This document shows positions 23,238 to 35,816 of a DNA stretch of 64,000 nt, in pieces. Origin of the DNA: Lactuca virosa (Eukaryota; Streptophyta; Magnoliopsida; Asterales; Asteraceae); NCBI GenBank assembly GCA_928212115.1, contig CAKMRJ010004445.1, forward strand, positions 77,395,360 to 77,459,359, in the 5' to 3' direction. Each line of letters begins with the position of its first letter. The stretch's first letter is position 1. The notes below the pieces were generated by a model, which had not been told where the DNA came from, searched no databases, and saw nothing but the letters and a program-made list of their open reading frames with translations. The translations under genes and the position numbers were made by a program.

Positions 23238-24265
23238 TTAGAAGGCTAAATTTACCAGTGTACTATCACTGATAAACATATCACCATCTGTAGTTATATG
23301 GAAACCATAAAACTCAGGTGTCATTCTAACCTGAGTGGAATGCCTAAGAGGTAATGACTCGTCAATAGGTTCAACAGGAATTTCTTCCTCAGATTGAGCA
23401 CTAGTGTTAGAGGTTCTTTCATCACTTGACTCTTGGATTTCTTCAAGATCAATTGTACTCCCACTGTCCTCTTTGCATGTGAGTTCTCTCTCACGAAAGA
23501 ATCCCTTTCGTGCTACGAAGACCACATTCTCACTAGGTCTGTAGAACAAGTATTCAAAGGACTTTTGTGGGCAGCCGATGAAAATACATCGCTCACTTCG
23601 AGGTTCAAGCTTGTCGTGAGTCTCTCGTCTAACGAAAGCTTCACAACCCCAAACCTTGATATGTGCCAACGAGGGAACCTTCCCTATCCACATATCGTGA
23701 GGTGTTTTGGAAACCTTCTTTGTTGGGACCAGATTAAGAGTATGGGCGGCAGTCTCTAAGGCATACCCCCAAATGATATCAGAAGTGAATCTCGACTCAT
23801 CATGGAATGAACCATGTCCAACAAGGTTCAATTTCGCCTCTCAGCCACACCATTAAGTTGTGGTGTCCTAGGAGGTGTCCATTATGAAACAATTCCACAT
23901 TCCTTAAGATAGTCGTGGAACTCGATACTAAGATACTCACTACATCTATCAAATCTGAGCATCTTGATCTTCCTGCCCAATTGATTTTCGACTTCATGTT
24001 TGAATTCTTTGAACCTTTCAAAGGTTTATGAGTTATGCTTGATCAAGTAGATATAGCCATATCTACTATAATCATCAGTAAAAGTCACATAAATTCGATT
24101 TCCATCCCTTGTGGTGGATCTGAAGGGCCCACACACGTCTGTGTGTATGAGATCCAACAAACCGTCACCTCTTTCACAAGAACCAGTGAAAGGTGATTTA
24201 TTCATCTTTCCAAGCAAACAAGACTCGCAAGTATCATTCGACCTTAGGTCAAATGATTCCAACAC
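23238..24265 (-). pseudogene. Copia integrase remnant (element B)
   Basis: Integrase inserts the element DNA. The stretch 24026-24265 holds the end of the zinc finger (CESCLLGKM) and the first core block (DLIHTDVCGPF, then FTDDYSRYGYIY). The stretch 23800-24025 continues the core in a shifted frame. The stretch 23238-23831 is the C-terminal region (ETAAHTLNLVPTKKV, PHDMWIGKVPSL, WGCEAFVRR, CIFIGCPQ) and the acidic linker towards RT (SEEEIPVEPIDE). It lies between protease and RT, as in copia but not Ty3 elements. Confidence 0.88.
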
Positions 24266-24361
24266 TCCATCCTTTTGGAGTTGGGCAATGCGCTTCTTGC
24301 TGACATGTCCAAGACGACAATGCTACAAGCATGCTTTGTCTAAACCATTAGACGAATCAAT

Positions 24362-24883
24362 TTACAATACACTATTTCCAAAATTGTCTACAACCATCAT
24401 AGTTTCATATACACCATCACAAGGTAATGCTTCTAAATAAAATACACCATTATAATAAGCATGAATAGATCCATTCTCATTGTCAAAAGAATATCTAAAA
24501 CCTTGTCTGTACAAACCATGAAAGGAAATAATATTCCTCATCATTTCTGATGAGTAGCAACAATTCTTTAAGTCTAAACACAACCCACTATTAAGCACTA
24601 AAGAATAAACGTCGATCTTGGTAACAGGTAACGATCACCTATTGCCCATTATCATGTTCATCTTCCCATGCTCCACATCCCTACTTTCTTTTATTCACTG
24701 CAAGTCAGAGCAAATGTGAAAACCACGTCCTGTATCAAGGACCCAAGAATTAGAATGTGATGAGTTTTTAGACAAAATAGTGTAAATACCTGTCCAACTA
24801 GGCTTGATCTTTCCATCCTTAATATCCTGCAAGTATTTGGGAAGCTTCATTTCCAATTCCCCATGTCTTGGCAGTAGAAGCAT
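24362..24883 (-). pseudogene. Copia protease and pre-integrase remnant (element B)
   Basis: The stretch 24695-24883 contains the aspartic protease motif WVLDTGRGFHIC with the DTG triad. The stretch 24362-24598 carries the pre-integrase domain (NSGLCLDLKNC, then NIISFHGLY). The two are in different frames, and a stop separates pre-integrase from the integrase zinc finger. Confidence 0.8.
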
Positions 24884-25366
24884 GTTGCCTCCTTTGGATA
24901 CGAGGCAGGAGGAACGTCAGTACTAGATTTTCCTTTGGGTCCACTACTAGAAGACCCTGTTTGGGACTTTCCATTCCAATTCTGCTTCGAAGGAGCTTTC
25001 CTCTTTTTCCCCTTCCCTTGCCCAATGGCCAAGACTAGAGAAGCAGCAGTAGGAGTGGATGTAATACCCTTTCCCTTCATTCCACTCTCAGCAGTTCTCA
25101 ATAAGCTTTGGAGTTGGCTCAACGTGGTTTCTTCATTGTTCAAATGAAAAGTCAGTATAAACTGATCATAACAACTAGGCAATGAGTGCAAGACTATATC
25201 AATAGCCACTTCCTCATTGAAATTCACATTGAGTTTCAGCAAACGATCCACATAGCGTTCCATGCGCTGCAAGTGGGTCGTGACGGACTCTCTGTCCTTC
25301 ATCTTGCTGGTTATGAGTGACTTGAATATCTCATACCTTTCTTGACGTGCTCTTTCATGGTACTTC
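24819..25366 (-). pseudogene. Copia gag, C-terminal part (element B)
   Basis: The open frame 24847-25302 (151 residues) carries the middle of gag (TTHLQRMERYVDRLLKL, IVLHSLPSCYDQFI) and ends at a zinc knuckle that begins CFYCQDMGNW. Upstream residues (YHERARQERYEIFKSL) can be read to 25366, where element A interrupts. The N-terminal part lies at 33158-33507 on the far side of A. Confidence 0.88.
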
Positions 25367-26163
25367 TAATGGGTTTTGAGCACTACACCAGTCCTATGGT
25401 GTACATGCAAACCCTAAAGCTTTGGATCTAGTTTGTCTAATGAACATGCAATAATCATCCAAAGCTCATAAACCCTAGATCTAGCATATAATTAACAAAT
25501 TAACATATGAAAAGGGTTTAGATCTTTCCTTTGATTGTTATGTAGCAATAACAATTTGAATCCTTCTTGTAATTGACTTCTGAAAGCCTAGTGCCTCAAA
25601 TGTGGCACCTCTAATGGAGTCACAAACACCATGAGCAACAAGATGAACAAGGAGAGAGGGAGGAGGCACTAAAAATGTCCTAGGGTTTCTCTTGGAAGGT
25701 TAGGGACATTTTTGGCATGCCAAGGGTTCCTTTTATACTTAGGCTTCTAGGGTTTTCAACTAGGAAACCCTAATCTGACTGCTTAGGCCCTAAGCAGGCC
25801 ATGAAGTCTCTCCGTAGAGGCCTTGGATGAAATCTTATGGGCTTCCCCATCAATTTCGTCCACTCCAACTCTATGGAGTCCATTAGCCCATTTATGCAAC
25901 TATCAATGATTTGCAATATCAGTCCCCTTCATTTATCTAATCTCATTTAGCCACAAAATTAATTCTTGACTAATATTAATTAAACAATATGATTTCTCTT
26001 TTAATATGTTATTTTTATAATATATTAATAAATCATAATCAGTCATCTTTCTCCTTAATTCATCCTATCAGTTGCTATGGTGAAGGCAACCCAAAAGGAC
26101 CATGCTCATAATCGGGTAAAGTACATATGAAAATAGTTATGCACTTAGAAACCTAATCCAACA
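25367..26163 (-). mobile_element. 3' LTR of element A
   Basis: On the minus strand it runs TGTTGGATTAGG… to …AAACCCATTA, 797 bp. Minus-strand TATA box (TATAAAAGG) is near 25732-25740. The terminal dinucleotide is TA here but CA in the 5' copy. Confidence 0.9.
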
Positions 26164-26181
26164 GTCTCCAACTTGGATAAG
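26164..26181 (-). other. Polypurine tract of element A
   Basis: Minus-strand CTTATCCAAGTTGGAGAC lies adjacent to the LTR start. It is less purine-pure than in elements B and E (GTTGGAGAC against GTGGGAGAC). Confidence 0.75.
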
Positions 26182-29100
26182 TCTAATAACTATTTTGCAA
26201 GTACGACTTCAGAACCTGATTAGCAATCGTAGCTTTCAAAAGTCGCTGTCAACTCTGATCTTATCAGATATGCGTCCTTTAGATAAGGGATCATATATTC
26301 CTCCATTTTACAAGATATCATATGAACTGAGAAATGGATTTCAATAATTCTCCCTGTTCATGTGTTGTTTCTCGATTTCCGATTTATGATGACTGACTAA
26401 TTGAACATATCAAATCAGTCCAGGCTTGGCCAAGTTCTTTGGGGTGTCATCACTAAATCATCGAGGGGCCCACAGATATCGCTTTTATCCTCTTAGGGAA
26501 AAAGGAATGGATAAACATCGACTCATATGCTTGCTCTATTCACTCGTCAAATCACAAAGAACAATACGTTTTATAACATGAAGTTACTGGTGCATTTATG
26601 TATTATCAATGTGCAACCGATTTGCAAACTGCAACTCATATCTCCTCATTTCAAGACTATAAGATATTATCGTCTCACTAATCACCCATGATAAAATCCA
26701 TGAAGTGATTCAAGTGAGTGTGGGTTTAGTCCAATGCTCAATCTTATTTCTGGAGTACTCATGAACTCTGCAGCAAACTTGTGCTATGTCTAAACACCTT
26801 AGACAATCTACAGACAGATTCATGAAAGTCTTGCTTCATACCTACCTCCAACATATGACCGACTGTGGATGTTTGAATAACCTAGTTATTCTGGAAGTTA
26901 AAACATGCAAAGCGAAACACAAGAATAATCGAATCCATTATAGTCTCAAACTTGTGAGCATAAACAAAACACTTATTATTTAATCACCATAATGATTACA
27001 CATTATTCATGGTATAATGTTTCGAGTAATCAACTTACTACTTGAATTAAAACACTAGTTGTCCCATGCTCCAAGCATGTACACTGTGTTTACCTATGGT
27101 CCTTACTTTTGTGAAATAGATCAACTGAAAAACACTACCAATGATGCTCATTTCACAATTCCTAATCCTTATGACAAGTGTAAGAATACCAAATTCTTGC
27201 CACTATCAGAATATGTTAGATTCTAACATTTTATGCAATGATCCTTTCGTAAAGTCACAGCACAAAAGTCACCAAGACTTTGCCAATGAAATTACAAAGT
27301 GCTCCATTGGAGATTGTTACAACACAACTCCATAGACATAAAGTCTCATATTCAAAGTACATTCCTTTGAACATCCTTCTTGCATAAAAGTTTCTAATCT
27401 ACATAGATCCTTAGAATCCAACTCCTAATATGGAAACCATTTCCATATTTTCACATGACAACTCATTTTGAATAGAATCCTATCTGTTCATAATAATGTC
27501 AATATCGTCTATTTATTACTATACTTCCAACTGCCCACAAGCGACCAATGCTTAGCGAACCATAGATTGTCCTTGACAGTTTTTTAACCACTTTAGTCAA
27601 ATCCAGTTCTAGTCCTTTTTTCCCTCTTAATGCCCTAGGCATTTGGAAAATTTAGAACGGATTGTACTTTATAGCACATATAATCGATCCTATATTCGAA
27701 GCATATGGGACACGATTCATGATGTCTCACATAAGGACATGATACTAGACCAGTCCTCTGCTATAATGTTTCTATTCGCCATGTTCTCACAATTTTGATT
27801 ACGAAGAGGGATGCCGTAATCATAACCAAAATTTTTTAGAATGCAATTATCTTTTTCATATATAGAATTTCCTTATGTTGAACCATTCCAACATAACATT
27901 CATATACATTTGACTAAATTTGATTAAAATCTCACAATCTAAGCTTTTAGATTTGAAATGAAGTATAATATTCTCTCCCTTAATTATAGCAAAACAACTT
28001 TACAACCTTTGCAACTTTGCGAATCGAAACTTTTGTTTTCTATAATTAATATTGCTAACTCGCAAATCATAATAATCATGCTCCCACTAACATGATAATT
28101 ATCTTCTTACCAGCATAACACTTATGCTCCCACTAGCTTTGACATGTATTCAGAAAACAGTTGGACTTCTAGAAATCAATACCCATTGACTTTCTTTATC
28201 AAAGTTCAGTTTCTGATACGATACGCTTCGATAAATCTATATCTAAGCTCATACACCGTTTAGAAAGCTCAAATATGTGTCTTAAACAATTTCAGAACTT
28301 ATAGCAATAAGTCATAATTGTTCAAACTAATTTCCAAATCTAATAATTCGAACAATGAAGAGGGATGTCATAATCATAATCGAATTTGAGAATGCAATTT
28401 ACACAACTGCTATCTCCTTAAAATCTCTCTCCGTGAAAGCGTTTCCTCACAATCATTTTTCATGAATTTAAGAGAAACCTTATGACACTTAGATTTTATG
28501 GTGTATGTGTTCCTATCAATGTGAACTTGTCAATTCCAACCATTATCACAGGACATGATCTATGACATACACAAATTCATATGGACTGAACTTGTTCAAT
28601 CTCAATTTCTTGCCACTTGGCAGCACAAGTGCCCACCATGTCTTGCAAGTTGTTCAGCAGCTCACCTACAGATTAATGAACTTTCATTGATTAAGGTGTC
28701 TTGCCTTTATCTTTATGCATTCAAATGAGAACTCATAGAACACACATGCATAATTAACTCAACTGGAATGGCACAGAAATAAGAGTATGTCAACACAATA
28801 GGTTGTAAACCTCAATTCGTGTGCTAGTGATGATCAACTAGGTTTATTCTTGATTTTTTCTTGAAATTTTTCAAGATCATTAAGACTCCCACTGTCCTCT
28901 TAACATATTAGATTCTTTTGTTAAGAAACATTTATTGACAAACAAATATTCAAGAGTTAGTGCGAAATCCAATCTAGAAAAACACTTTACATAATTGGTC
29001 CTAGTTGGTCTTTGTCTTCTTCAAGACATCACAACTTACCAATTTCAAATGTGCAGGAATAAGAAAACTTTTTCAAACTCCACATTTGATGAGTGTTATA

Positions 29101-30070
29101 AACCTTCTTAAGACATGTCACTCAAGTCACAATCTTGGAGTATGACTCTAAGACTTTATTTTTGGAATGAAATATGACTCATCTTTTGATTTAACCATTC
29201 CAACAATTCACGATTCCTCTTCTTAGACATACTAGTGCACTAAGGTGTCCTTAGAGGATCAATTGTGATATGGTTTCTTAATCACCAAGGTGATCATAAA
29301 ACATAATAGAAAAGTACTCTCCCATCTTTTCAGATTGGAGAAACTTTTATCTTTCTGCATACTTGATTCTTCTTATTCGTCCTGCTATTCATTGAAACTT
29401 TTTTCAATAACTCAGAATTACACTTAATCTTATAAGTATAACCATATTTACTAAACCTTTAGCAAATCATAACGAATAGCCGCATCGTTTTTTTGTGGTG
29501 GACTTGACCAGCTGCACAACCAAGTGTACCCGATCTTCTAGTCCTTCACTTGACTCACATTCTTATGTGAACAAGGAATTAGTCTTGATTTACCAAATAT
29601 GAAAGTTTTCATTCATCATACAATACAGTTGCATGATTCCAAGTTTCTGTCCAATTGAAACTTGGGTGATGAGAAACTTTCCCTATTTGGTAAACTTTCG
29701 ACATTTCCACAAATAACATAATTAAGAATCAAATCCATTCACAATATTGCTAATAATAGAAACATTCAAACACCAATTTTCATAAAAGCCATTGCAAGGA
29801 AACATAAATAAGCAAAATGAAAATTTAATTTATTTATAAAATGCGGAAAAATCTTGTCCTTACAATGCGATTACAAATGAAAACTATGTAAATATTTCTT
29901 AGCAATCTATCCTAACTCTAAAGTAGTAGCTAAAAAATCCGATCTTCGAACCATGCGATCGAAATCCATCTCTTCGCGATCAGATTCAGCTCACTTCTTC
30001 CCTTAAGCTTCCCCTCTTTTCTTCGATCCTACAAAACATCAAAATGTAATCTTATCACATCATGTATTAA
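26182..30070 (-). pseudogene. Eroded copia pol region (element A)
   Basis: No open frame survives. Scattered nucleotide matches to element B remain. For example, the stretch around 27665-27725 (TAATCGATCC…GAAGCATATGGGACACG) corresponds to the RT/RNase H segment at 22322-22360 of B. The stretch near 28125-28150 (CTCCCACTAGCTTTGACATG) corresponds to B near 22680-22705. These are in the right order for RT and RNase H on the minus strand. Many indels are present. Confidence 0.6.
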
Positions 30071-30073
30071 GAA

Positions 30074-30770
30074 TCAAAAATAGGAACTTAATAGAGTTAG
30101 ATAGTGGATTTCACCTGAAGTAGAGCCATACATCTTGACTCTCCTATCTCTTAGATCTCTCAGGTAGTCAGGGAAGCTTCGTAACCAATGCCCCTTCTCT
30201 TGGAAATACAAACAAGTGGACTCTTTTGGAACAACACATGGGACAATTTCATACTTAGCCTTTTCTGGACTCCCAATGTCGCTATTTTCAATGTCCATGG
30301 AAGTTTGGGACGTTGATCCACCAGTCAAATTTGCTTGACCATTGCGCCAAATCATAGTTGATTCAGCAGCAATATGCAAATAAGTGAGATCAATGAGGGT
30401 CACGTCGTGGTCCATCGCATAGTACTCTCTAACGAACTCACTATACGAGTCAAGAAGTGACTTAAGAACCAGTTAACAGCCAGCTCCTTGGAGACAACAA
30501 CACCCAGTATACCCAACCTATCAATGTGTGACTTCATCTCTAAGACGTATGCACACACAGACTTTCCATCTTCGTGTTTACTCGCCAAAAGGGATTGAGT
30601 GAGCTTGAACTTTTCAAGCCTTCAAACTTGTGGGTCAGGGAAAATAATTTGAGGAGGTGGAGGGAGTGAAGCATGATTCTCATTTCAATGATCCAATCGT
30701 GGAACATCATCTTCATGTGGAAAGCTTTTTCCAAAGGATTTGGGAAGACCATAGTTAGAATTAGACATCT
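30074..30770 (-). pseudogene. Copia gag remnant (element A)
   Basis: It starts at about 30770 (MSNSNYGLPKSFGK) and changes frame. The stretch 30400-30588 gives the typical central gag segment (ASKHEDGKSVCAYVLEMKSH, IDRLGILG). The stretch 30074-30415 ends in a zinc knuckle lacking its second cysteine (CLYFQEKGHW). At least one frameshift and one stop are present. Confidence 0.8.
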
Positions 30771-32335
30771 AAAAAACGGGAGAAAATTCAAGTTAGTTGA
30801 TTGAGTCCTTAATAAAACACCCAAATGGGATATTAAGGCTAGGATCCAACACAATACTCTATAACTCAGAAGAGGGATGTCGTAATCTAATTGCAGAATA
30901 TTTGAAGGTAGGTAAATGACAATTTACCAATTTCCACCATGAAAAACGAAAAAGAAATTTAAGTTTTAAATGAAATGAAACTCCTAGATCTTTTCATATT
31001 AATTGAACTTTTCAATGGCATGTTTAATCTGGATTATGCCCTTCAAGCTTGTGACTGGGATGCCGAGGATCACAAACAATGTGTGAATAGCCATTAAAAT
31101 ATACTTGGTAACCTCATGTTACCATCACCTAATCAATGTGCTGGTTAGCCACACACGCTCTATTGATCTATGACAAACATCGAGTTACCCTTTGCCACCC
31201 TTTCCAGTTCCAAATTAGTGTGCCGGTTAACCACACACGCTCCACTAATGTCTCAGCAAGGTGCAAAGTGTATTTTCATGGATTAGCACCGAATTCACAT
31301 TTTTCCTATAGTAACTAAGATTTGGGAATTTATAAAACATTTAGTTACTTTGTACTTCATTATACTTATAATGGAAGGTTGCATCCTATCCTACCCGTTC
31401 GGCTAACGACCCTCCACTAGTCAAGAGTGCGGTGGGTAAGAGTGGATACCCAATGACGGACATTTTACAGGCCGCTTCCTTAAACACCCCTTATAGACCA
31501 ACTTCGTGAATGAGGCCTACTCACGGTAAGACTGACTCTTTGCTCATACATATATAATATTAGACTTTTAATTTTATATATAGTATAAGGGTGTATTTTA
31601 CAATTTTAAAATACTAGGTGGTTTTATTAATTTTCTCTTTTAATTAAACTTTTTAATTTACTTAATAAAACCATAAGGGTGTAATTTGAACTATTCAAAA
31701 CATCAAGGTTCTAAATTTAAGATTTCAAAAGTAAAGCTATTTAATTAAATTTTAAATTACAAAACCAAGAGGTACATATTTGAAACTTTTCAAATTACTA
31801 GGGTTTTAAAATTTAAATATTTCAAAATTAAACATTTAATCAAAAATTTAAATTCCAAAACTTGAGGGCAAGTTTTGAAACTTTTCAAAACCACATAGAT
31901 CAAATTACAAAATAATTTAATTAAACAATTAATTAATGATTATCTAAATTTGACCTAATTTAATTTTTTTTACAAGATAATTCAAATCAAAATTACAAAT
32001 AATTAATATTTATCTTATAAAACAAGTAATTATCTTAACTTTGACAATTATCTACTATTTTGGTAAGGATAATCACTCCAAATCAATAAAAATCGAATTT
32101 TATCAATAAAAAAACATTTTTGGTAATTATCCCACAGCAAAATAGGTCAAAATCCCGAAAATTCCTCCATCTGAGCCTCTGACTCGTCGAGTCAGCGCTG
32201 GACTCGTCGAGTTCCCAGTGGACTCGGTGAGTTCAGATATGGACTCGGCGAGTCCAGCCTCCAAAAGGCATAATTTTGCGATTTTAAGCTTGAATGATCA
32301 ACTATAGCATCAAATGTATCAAACAAACAGCCTAG
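30771..32335. other. Untranslated leader of element A
   Basis: This AT-rich non-coding sequence between gag and the primer site ends in a short palindromic array at 32181-32257. Much of it (about 30880-31640) is similar to the leader of element B at 33590-34400, including GGCTAACGACC and GCGGTGGGTAAGAGTGGATACC. Confidence 0.7.
32181..32257. repeat. Four copies of GACTCGNCGAGT motif, about 20-bp period
   Basis: GACTCGTCGAGTC, GACTCGTCGAGTT, GACTCGGTGAGTT and GACTCGGCGAGTCC stand in tandem, each nearly self-complementary. They lie about 80 bp from the primer site of element A. Confidence 0.85.
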
Positions 32336-32347
32336 GCTCTGATACCA
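32336..32347 (-). other. Primer binding site of element A (tRNA-iMet)
   Basis: Minus-strand TGGTATCAGAGC lies one base from the 5' LTR end. Confidence 0.88.
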
Positions 32348-32348
32348 C

Positions 32349-33152
32349 TGCTGGGTTTAGACCACTACATCAGTCCTATGGTGTACATGCAAACCCTAAA
32401 GCTTTGGATCTAGTTTCTCTAATGAACATGAAATAATCATCCAAAGCTCATAAACCCTAGATCTAGCATATAATAAACAAATTAACATATGAAAAGGGTT
32501 TAGATCTTACCTTTGATTGTTATGTAGCAATAACAATCTGAATCCTTCTTGTATTTGACTTTTGAAAGCCTAGTGCCTCAAATGTTGCACCTCTAATGGA
32601 TTCACAAACACCATGAGCAACAAGATGAACAAGGAGAGAGGGAGGAGGCACTAAAAACGTCCTAGGGTTTCTCTTAGAAGGTTAGGGACGTTTTTGGCTT
32701 TCCAAGGGTTCCTTTTATACTTAGGCTTCTAGGGTTTTCAACTAGGAAACCCTAATCTGACTGCTTAGGCCCTAAGCAGCCCATGGACTCGCTCCTTAGA
32801 GGACATGGACGAAATCTTATGGGCTTCCCCATAAATTTCGTCCACTCCAACTCTATGGAGTCCATCAGCCCATTTATGCAACTATCAATGATTTTAAATA
32901 TAGTCCCCTTCATTTAATTAATCTCTTTTAGCCACAAAATTAATTCTTAATTAATTGACAAATATTAATTAAACAATATGATTTCTCTTTTAATATATCG
33001 TTCTTATAATCTATTAATAAATCATAATCAATCATCTTTCTCCTTAATTCATCCTATCAGTTGCTATGGTGAAGGCAACCCAAAAGGACCATGCTCATAA
33101 TCGGGTCAAGTACATACCAGAATAGCTATGGGCTTAGACACCTAATCCAACA
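32349..33152 (-). mobile_element. 5' LTR of element A
   Basis: 804 bp, ending on the minus strand in …AAACCCAGCA before the primer site. It is followed on the plus strand by the target duplication ACTTC. Confidence 0.9.
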
Positions 33153-33157
33153 ACTTC

Positions 33158-33507
33158 TCCATCAAGTCCTTTCACATCTCATCAGGCCAATAGTCCTCAT
33201 AAAACCGTTGTAGCTCAGGAGTCATAATTGCCACCATTATGCATGACACTTTGTTAGCATCTTTTCAGTAGGTCCTATACTCAACTAATTCTTCAGGAGT
33301 AGCTTTAGTTTCATCTATCTCGTTTAGCTCTTTCTCGAGAACATATTCCTTTTCCTCGAATCGCAAGGCCATCCTAATGTTGCGCATCCCATCATTAAAG
33401 TTGGTGCAATCGAATGTGACATTGGAACAGATGCTCAAGAGCAAGAAGGTGTTTGAGGAGTTGTTGTTGTTGGAGGAGGAACCATAAGCATTGTTTGAGG
33501 TAGACAT
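33158..33507 (-). pseudogene. Copia gag, N-terminal part (element B)
   Basis: It starts MSTSNNAYGSSSNNNN at 33507 and runs in frame to a TGA near 33262. Gag sequence then continues in the same frame (MTPELQRFYEDYWPDEM, a second stop, KDLMEK) up to the insertion point of element A. Removing A and one copy of ACTTC brings the two gag parts together. The asparagine/serine-rich start is usual for copia gag. Confidence 0.85.
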
Positions 33508-34264
33508 CTGAAAAGGAAGAAGGACAAGTTTTGATTAGATAGGAAAATCCTTAATATAACACCCAAATGAAATATTAAGGCTAGGACACAAAACCATAAT
33601 TCACAATTCAGAAAAGGGATGCCATAATCCAGTTGTAAATTATTTGAAGGTAGGTAAATAACGATTTACCAATTTCACCATGAAAAACGAAATTTAAATG
33701 AATTAGGTCTTAAATGAAATTCCTAGATCTTTTAAGACTCGTTGAACTATTCAATGGCATGTTTAATCTCGATTATGCCTTTTCCATTTGTGACTGGGAT
33801 ATCGAGGATCATAAACAAGGTGTGAATAACCGTACAAATTAGCTTGATACTCTCAATGTCATTTATCACCTAGTTAATGTGTCGGTTAACCACACACCCT
33901 CCATTAATCAATGATAATTTACGAGCTATACAATGTCACCCTTTATTAGTCAATATTAGTGCGTCGGATAACCACACACGCTCCACTAACGAATTCACAT
34001 TTTCATGGATTAGCATCAAATTCATATTTTCCTAAAGTAACTAAGATTGGGAATTTAATAAAACATTTAGTTACTTTATTTATTCCATTATACTTTATTA
34101 ATAAGAATTAAGTTTCATATCAAACCCTTTCGGCTAACGACCATCCACTAGTCAAGGGAGCGGTGGGTAAGAGTGGATACCTAATACGGGTCATTTTTTA
34201 GGACGCTTCCTTAAACTCTCATTATACACCAGCTTCGTCAATAAGGCATACTAACAGTAAGACT

Positions 34265-34314
<50 letters not shown>

Positions 34315-34321
34315 TATATTA

Positions 34322-34365
<44 letters not shown>

Positions 34366-34957
34366 CTTTTAATTTTATATATAGTATAAGGGTGAATTTA
34401 AAACATTTCAAAATACTCGAGTTTTGAATCTAATTTAAAATTTTCGAAAATTACTACTTTTTAATTTAAAATATTAAATATTAAAAACTTTGATTTAATA
34501 ATTATCCAAAATTAAACAATTATTTTAAATTATTAAATCATATAAGGATTATCCATTAAATTAAATAAATTAATTTAACCTAATCCTTTATCCCCTATAT
34601 TTCGAAATTTTGGGAAGGGATATTTCAAAATATCTTATTATCCTATTAAACAATTAACAAGATAATAACAAAGGATAATACCTATCCAAAACCCTAGATT
34701 TTCGAAATCTAATTTTTGGATGGAAAGCAAGGCTTTCAACCTTGCCTAATTTTCAAAAATTCTACGGTTGTGAAACCCTAAATCTCGAAAATTTAGTGGC
34801 CAATGGAAAGGGTTTAAAAACCCTTAGCAATTTTCGAAACTAGGTTTATGAAACCCTAATTTGCGAAAAATCCAAGCCCTAGAGTTTAATTGCCATAAAC
34901 CCTAATTTTGTCAAGTTCAATCTATTGTATCAAATCTAATTGAAAACAAAACCATAT
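33508..34957. other. Untranslated leader of element B
   Basis: Non-coding and AT-rich, it resembles the leader of element A and holds a TA microsatellite at 34269-34362. The last 400 bp has repeated AAACCCTAA and TTTTCGAAA words. Confidence 0.7.
34269..34362. repeat. (TA)n microsatellite
   Basis: About 94 bp of almost pure alternating TA with three short interruptions, in the leader of element B. Confidence 0.95.
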
Positions 34958-34969
34958 GCTCTGATACCA
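34958..34969 (-). other. Primer binding site of element B (tRNA-iMet)
   Basis: Minus-strand TGGTATCAGAGC lies next to the 5' LTR end. Confidence 0.88.
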
Positions 34970-34970
34970 C

Positions 34971-35816
34971 TAATGGGTTTTATAAATAGCAAACAATCTT
35001 ATGTGTGCATTCAACCCTAATTTGAGGATCTATGTTTTCACTGTTAGACATACAAGCATTGAACACAAAAACTGGAACCCCTAACATGCATCTAATAATT
35101 TCGAAATCAATATAAGAAATATTTGATCACATACCTTTATTGATATATAGTAATAACAATGAAATATTGAAGATCTTGAGCTTTGAGAACAAGTACCATA
35201 AGTGTAGTACCTCTGATGGCTCACAAACACACTAAGGCAAGAGGATGATTATGAGAGAGAGGAGAGAGGAGATACTTGCTCAAAATTTTGGCCCTTCTAG
35301 GGTTTCTTGCAGGTGTACAAAATCATGATGGTTAGGGCTCTATTTATAGTTATGGTAGCTTAGATCCAAAGTTAGAGTTTTGAGGTGGAAACCCTAATTC
35401 CTTAGCTTAGGGCCTAAGCAGCCCATGGACTCCCCTCCTTAAGGCTTGGACAAAATCCTCTAGAATCTATTAAGGATTTTCAGCCCTACCCTATAAGGGT
35501 GATCCAATAGCGCAAAACCACAACTATCAAATCATTGCAAAATAGCCCCTATATTTTTAATCAGTTCCTTTAACTCCAAATTAATTTATGATTAAATACT
35601 AATTAATAATATGATTTCTAATTAATATATTATTTACATAACATATTAATAAATCATTTTATACCCTAATTTATTATTCAAAATAACAAATTCAACCTCT
35701 ATCTCTCTCTCTAATAGTCATCATGTCTAGTTGCCAGTGTGAAGGCAACCTAAAAGGACACTATCAAATCAAGTACATACCAATTATAGTTATGGGCTTA
35801 GACACCTAATCCCAAA
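34971..35816 (-). mobile_element. 5' LTR of element B
   Basis: On the plus strand it runs TAATGGGTTTT… to …CCTAATCCCAAA. It has about 40 bp near its left end that the 3' LTR lacks. Minus-strand TATA (CTATAAATAGAG) is near 35338-35349. The outer end is slightly mutated, so the boundary may be off by a base or two. Confidence 0.85.

Larger units (their letters stand above)
25367..33152 (-). mobile_element. Element A: Ty1/copia retrotransposon inside gag of element B
   Basis: It has two LTRs (25367-26163 and 32349-33152), about 94-95% identical over 390 bp compared by eye. The polypurine tract is at 26164-26181 and the primer site at 32336-32347. The perfect 5-bp target duplication ACTTC is at 25362-25366 and 33153-33157. 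Total length is 7.8 kb. Only gag is recognisable as coding; the pol region is heavily eroded although the LTRs are fairly similar. Confidence 0.93.
20000..35816 (-). mobile_element. Element B: Ty1/copia retrotransposon, split by element A
   Basis: The LTRs are at 20000-20822 (3') and 34971-35816 (5'). The primer site is at 34958-34969 and the polypurine tract at 20823-20840. Gag-pol order on the minus strand is copia-type: gag, protease, integrase, RT, RNase H. Flanking AATCG (19995-19999) and AACCG (35817-35821) may be a diverged target duplication. Without A the element is about 8.0 kb. The LTRs are roughly 92% identical over the part compared by eye, with a 40-bp indel. Every gene is broken by stops or frameshifts. 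Confidence 0.88.

Noticed and set aside
34269..34362. TA-rich tract as an origin or matrix-attachment site
   Set aside because: A simple TA microsatellite in a retrotransposon leader explains it; nothing else supports a function.
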